From Seison nebaliae (taxonomy: Eukaryota; Rotifera; Pararotatoria; Seisonacea; Seisonidae): a DNA stretch of 20,585 nucleotides. The stretch spans positions 1 through 20,585 of the forward strand of contig JALJEE010000467.1 in assembly GCA_023231475.1 (NCBI GenBank). Direction: 5' to 3'. The notes beneath the pieces were generated by a model. That model did not search any database, had not been told where the DNA came from, and worked only from the letters and a program-made list of their open reading frames with translations. The translations under genes were made by a program, and so were the position numbers. Shown in pieces: positions 19,739-20,585 of the stretch (positions are counted from its first letter, which is position 1; each line of letters opens with the position of its first letter).

Positions 19739-20398
19739 TTAAGAATGAACATGGTCTATTAATCCAAACTGTTGTGCTTCTGTTGGAGTCATGTAATTAT
19801 CTCTTTCCATTGATAGTTCTAATATTCTTCGATCTTGACCAGTATGTCGTTCATATAAGTCGATAAGTCGCTGCTTTAGAAATTTAATTTCATTCGCTTG
19901 AATTTCAATATCAGTCGCTTGACCTTGAGCGCCTCCAGACGGTTGATGTATCATCACTCGACTGTTTTCCAATGCCGTTCGATGATTCCGTTCACCAGCA
20001 GTCAATAAAAGTGAACCCATTGAACATGCTTGACCTACGCACCAAGTATGAATTGGTGGTTTAACTAGTTGCATAGTATCATAAATTGCTAAACCGGCAG
20101 TAACCGATCCACCTGGTGAATTAATATAAAGATGTATTGGCTCGTTATCATTCTCTGATTGGAGAAATAGCATTTGAGCGATTATTAACGATGAGACAGG
20201 ATCATTGACTTCGGACATCAAACAAATAATTCGATCACGTAACAATCTGGAGAAGATGTCAAAGGCTCTTTCTCCTCTTCCTTCTCTCTCTATAACGATC
20301 GGAACGGAGAATATATTCCTCTTAAGAACAGTATTGTTATTCTTCTTCAATAAACAATTGGACATCGACAAAATTGATTTGCCTATTCTATTCCTCAT
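19739..20398 (-). CDS. CLPP: Mitochondrial ATP-dependent Clp protease proteolytic subunit
   Basis: A single-exon frame of 219 residues with an ATG at 20398. The first ~28 residues are basic, Ser/Asn-rich and without acidic residues ([14 protein letters not shown]), a mitochondrial presequence. The mature protein starts near [23 protein letters not shown], as in mitochondrial ClpP. The Ser-His-Asp triad is present: Ser126 in [12 protein letters not shown], His151 in [16 protein letters not shown], Asp200 in [27 protein letters not shown] and LYERHTGQ are also standard. ClpP forms two stacked seven-subunit rings and degrades proteins unfolded by ClpX in the mitochondrial matrix. The protein lacks the C-terminal extension found in human CLPP, ending at GLIDHVHS. 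It is a nuclear gene of bacterial descent and intronless here. Confidence 0.96.
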   Translation of the reverse strand: MRNRIGKSILSMSNCLLKKNNNTVLKRNIFSVPIVIEREGRGERAFDIFSRLLRDRIICLMSEVNDPVSSLIIAQMLFLQSENDNEPIHLYINSPGGSVTAGLAIYDTMQLVKPPIHTWCVGQACSMGSLLLTAGERNHRTALENSRVMIHQPSGGAQGQATDIEIQANEIKFLKQRLIDLYERHTGQDRRILELSMERDNYMTPTEAQQFGLIDHVHS

Positions 20399-20585
20399 TT
20401 TTCAATTTCCACTTCCGATTCTTATTTTTAGTTCATTTTATACCAATTTTCTATTCATTTCCAGAGACTATTGTTTGAATAAGCGAACGAATTTTTTCAG
20501 CTTAATTTTCATTATTTAATTCAATTTTGAATGTATTTTGACCATAAATCCTATAAAAAAAAAGGAGTAGAACTGTCCAAAAACA
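20399..20585. promoter_or_regulatory. Upstream region of ClpP (edge of window)
   Basis: The sequence ahead of the ClpP start (read leftwards) is AT-rich with T-runs. No core promoter motif stands out. The window ends 187 nt upstream of the start codon. Confidence 0.3.

Noticed and set aside
11260-20485. Identical 16-mer ATTGTTTGAATAAGCG at 11260 and 20470
   Set aside because: Flanks do not match, and a shared AT-rich 16-mer in 20 kb may be chance.
1-20585. tRNA, rRNA or CRISPR elements
   Set aside because: No cloverleaf with A/B boxes, no rRNA-like blocks and no spaced direct repeats were seen by eye; a covariance-model search would be decisive.

Overview
The window looks like a piece of a compact, AT-rich animal nuclear genome. 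The coding sequence is eukaryotic: a ribosomal protein uL30, a NEK-like kinase, an F-BAR/SH3 protein of the NOSTRIN family, Hedgehog-type Hint domains, ZUP1, SURF6 and mitochondrial ClpP. Genes are packed on both strands. Most of the introns I could place by reading frame and homology are 40-65 nt with GT-AG ends. NOSTRIN and the Hedgehog-type ('hog') Hint domains point to Metazoa. The phylum cannot be fixed from this window: a nematode, an acariform mite, a rotifer or another miniaturised animal would all fit.

Layout from left to right: (1) 1-742, the 3' end of a LINE-type retrotransposon on the + strand. (2) 1656-2405, intronless RPL7 (+), preceded by a probable 3' splice site in its leader. 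(3) 2981-5009, a five-exon NEK-like protein kinase with a long acidic tail (+). (4) 5319-5846, a small secreted protein of unknown function (+), tail to tail with (5) 8634-5872, a five-exon AGC kinase with a long low-complexity N-terminal half (-). (6) 8854-9999 and 10187-11238, two tandem four-exon genes for secreted Cys-rich proteins ending in a Hint domain (+). (7) 13078-11348, a NOSTRIN-like F-BAR/SH3 gene (-), tail to tail with the second Hint gene. (8) 13.1-14.3 kb, a gene-poor stretch with a CA/GT dyad and a decayed, unclassified coding relic. (9) 15332-14386, a five-exon gene of unknown product (-). (10) 17385-15536, ZUP1, a K63-type deubiquitinase (-). (11) about 17865-18352, a second 3' fragment of the same LINE family (+). 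(12) 19323-18862, a short SURF6/RRP14-like protein (-). (13) 20398-19739, mitochondrial ClpP protease (-).

The genes do not form one pathway; this is a mixed housekeeping and signalling neighbourhood. The most distinctive part is the tandem Hint pair. It has an unassigned six-to-nine-cysteine secreted module in front of the self-processing domain, identical intron positions in both copies, and divergence at two Hint active-site positions in the first copy only. The pair of LINE 3' ends is also informative: both carry the same C-terminal protein motif directly against the poly-A, with almost no 3' UTR. Gene models built from several exons are inferences from reading frame, splice signals and family motifs, and no transcript data were available.
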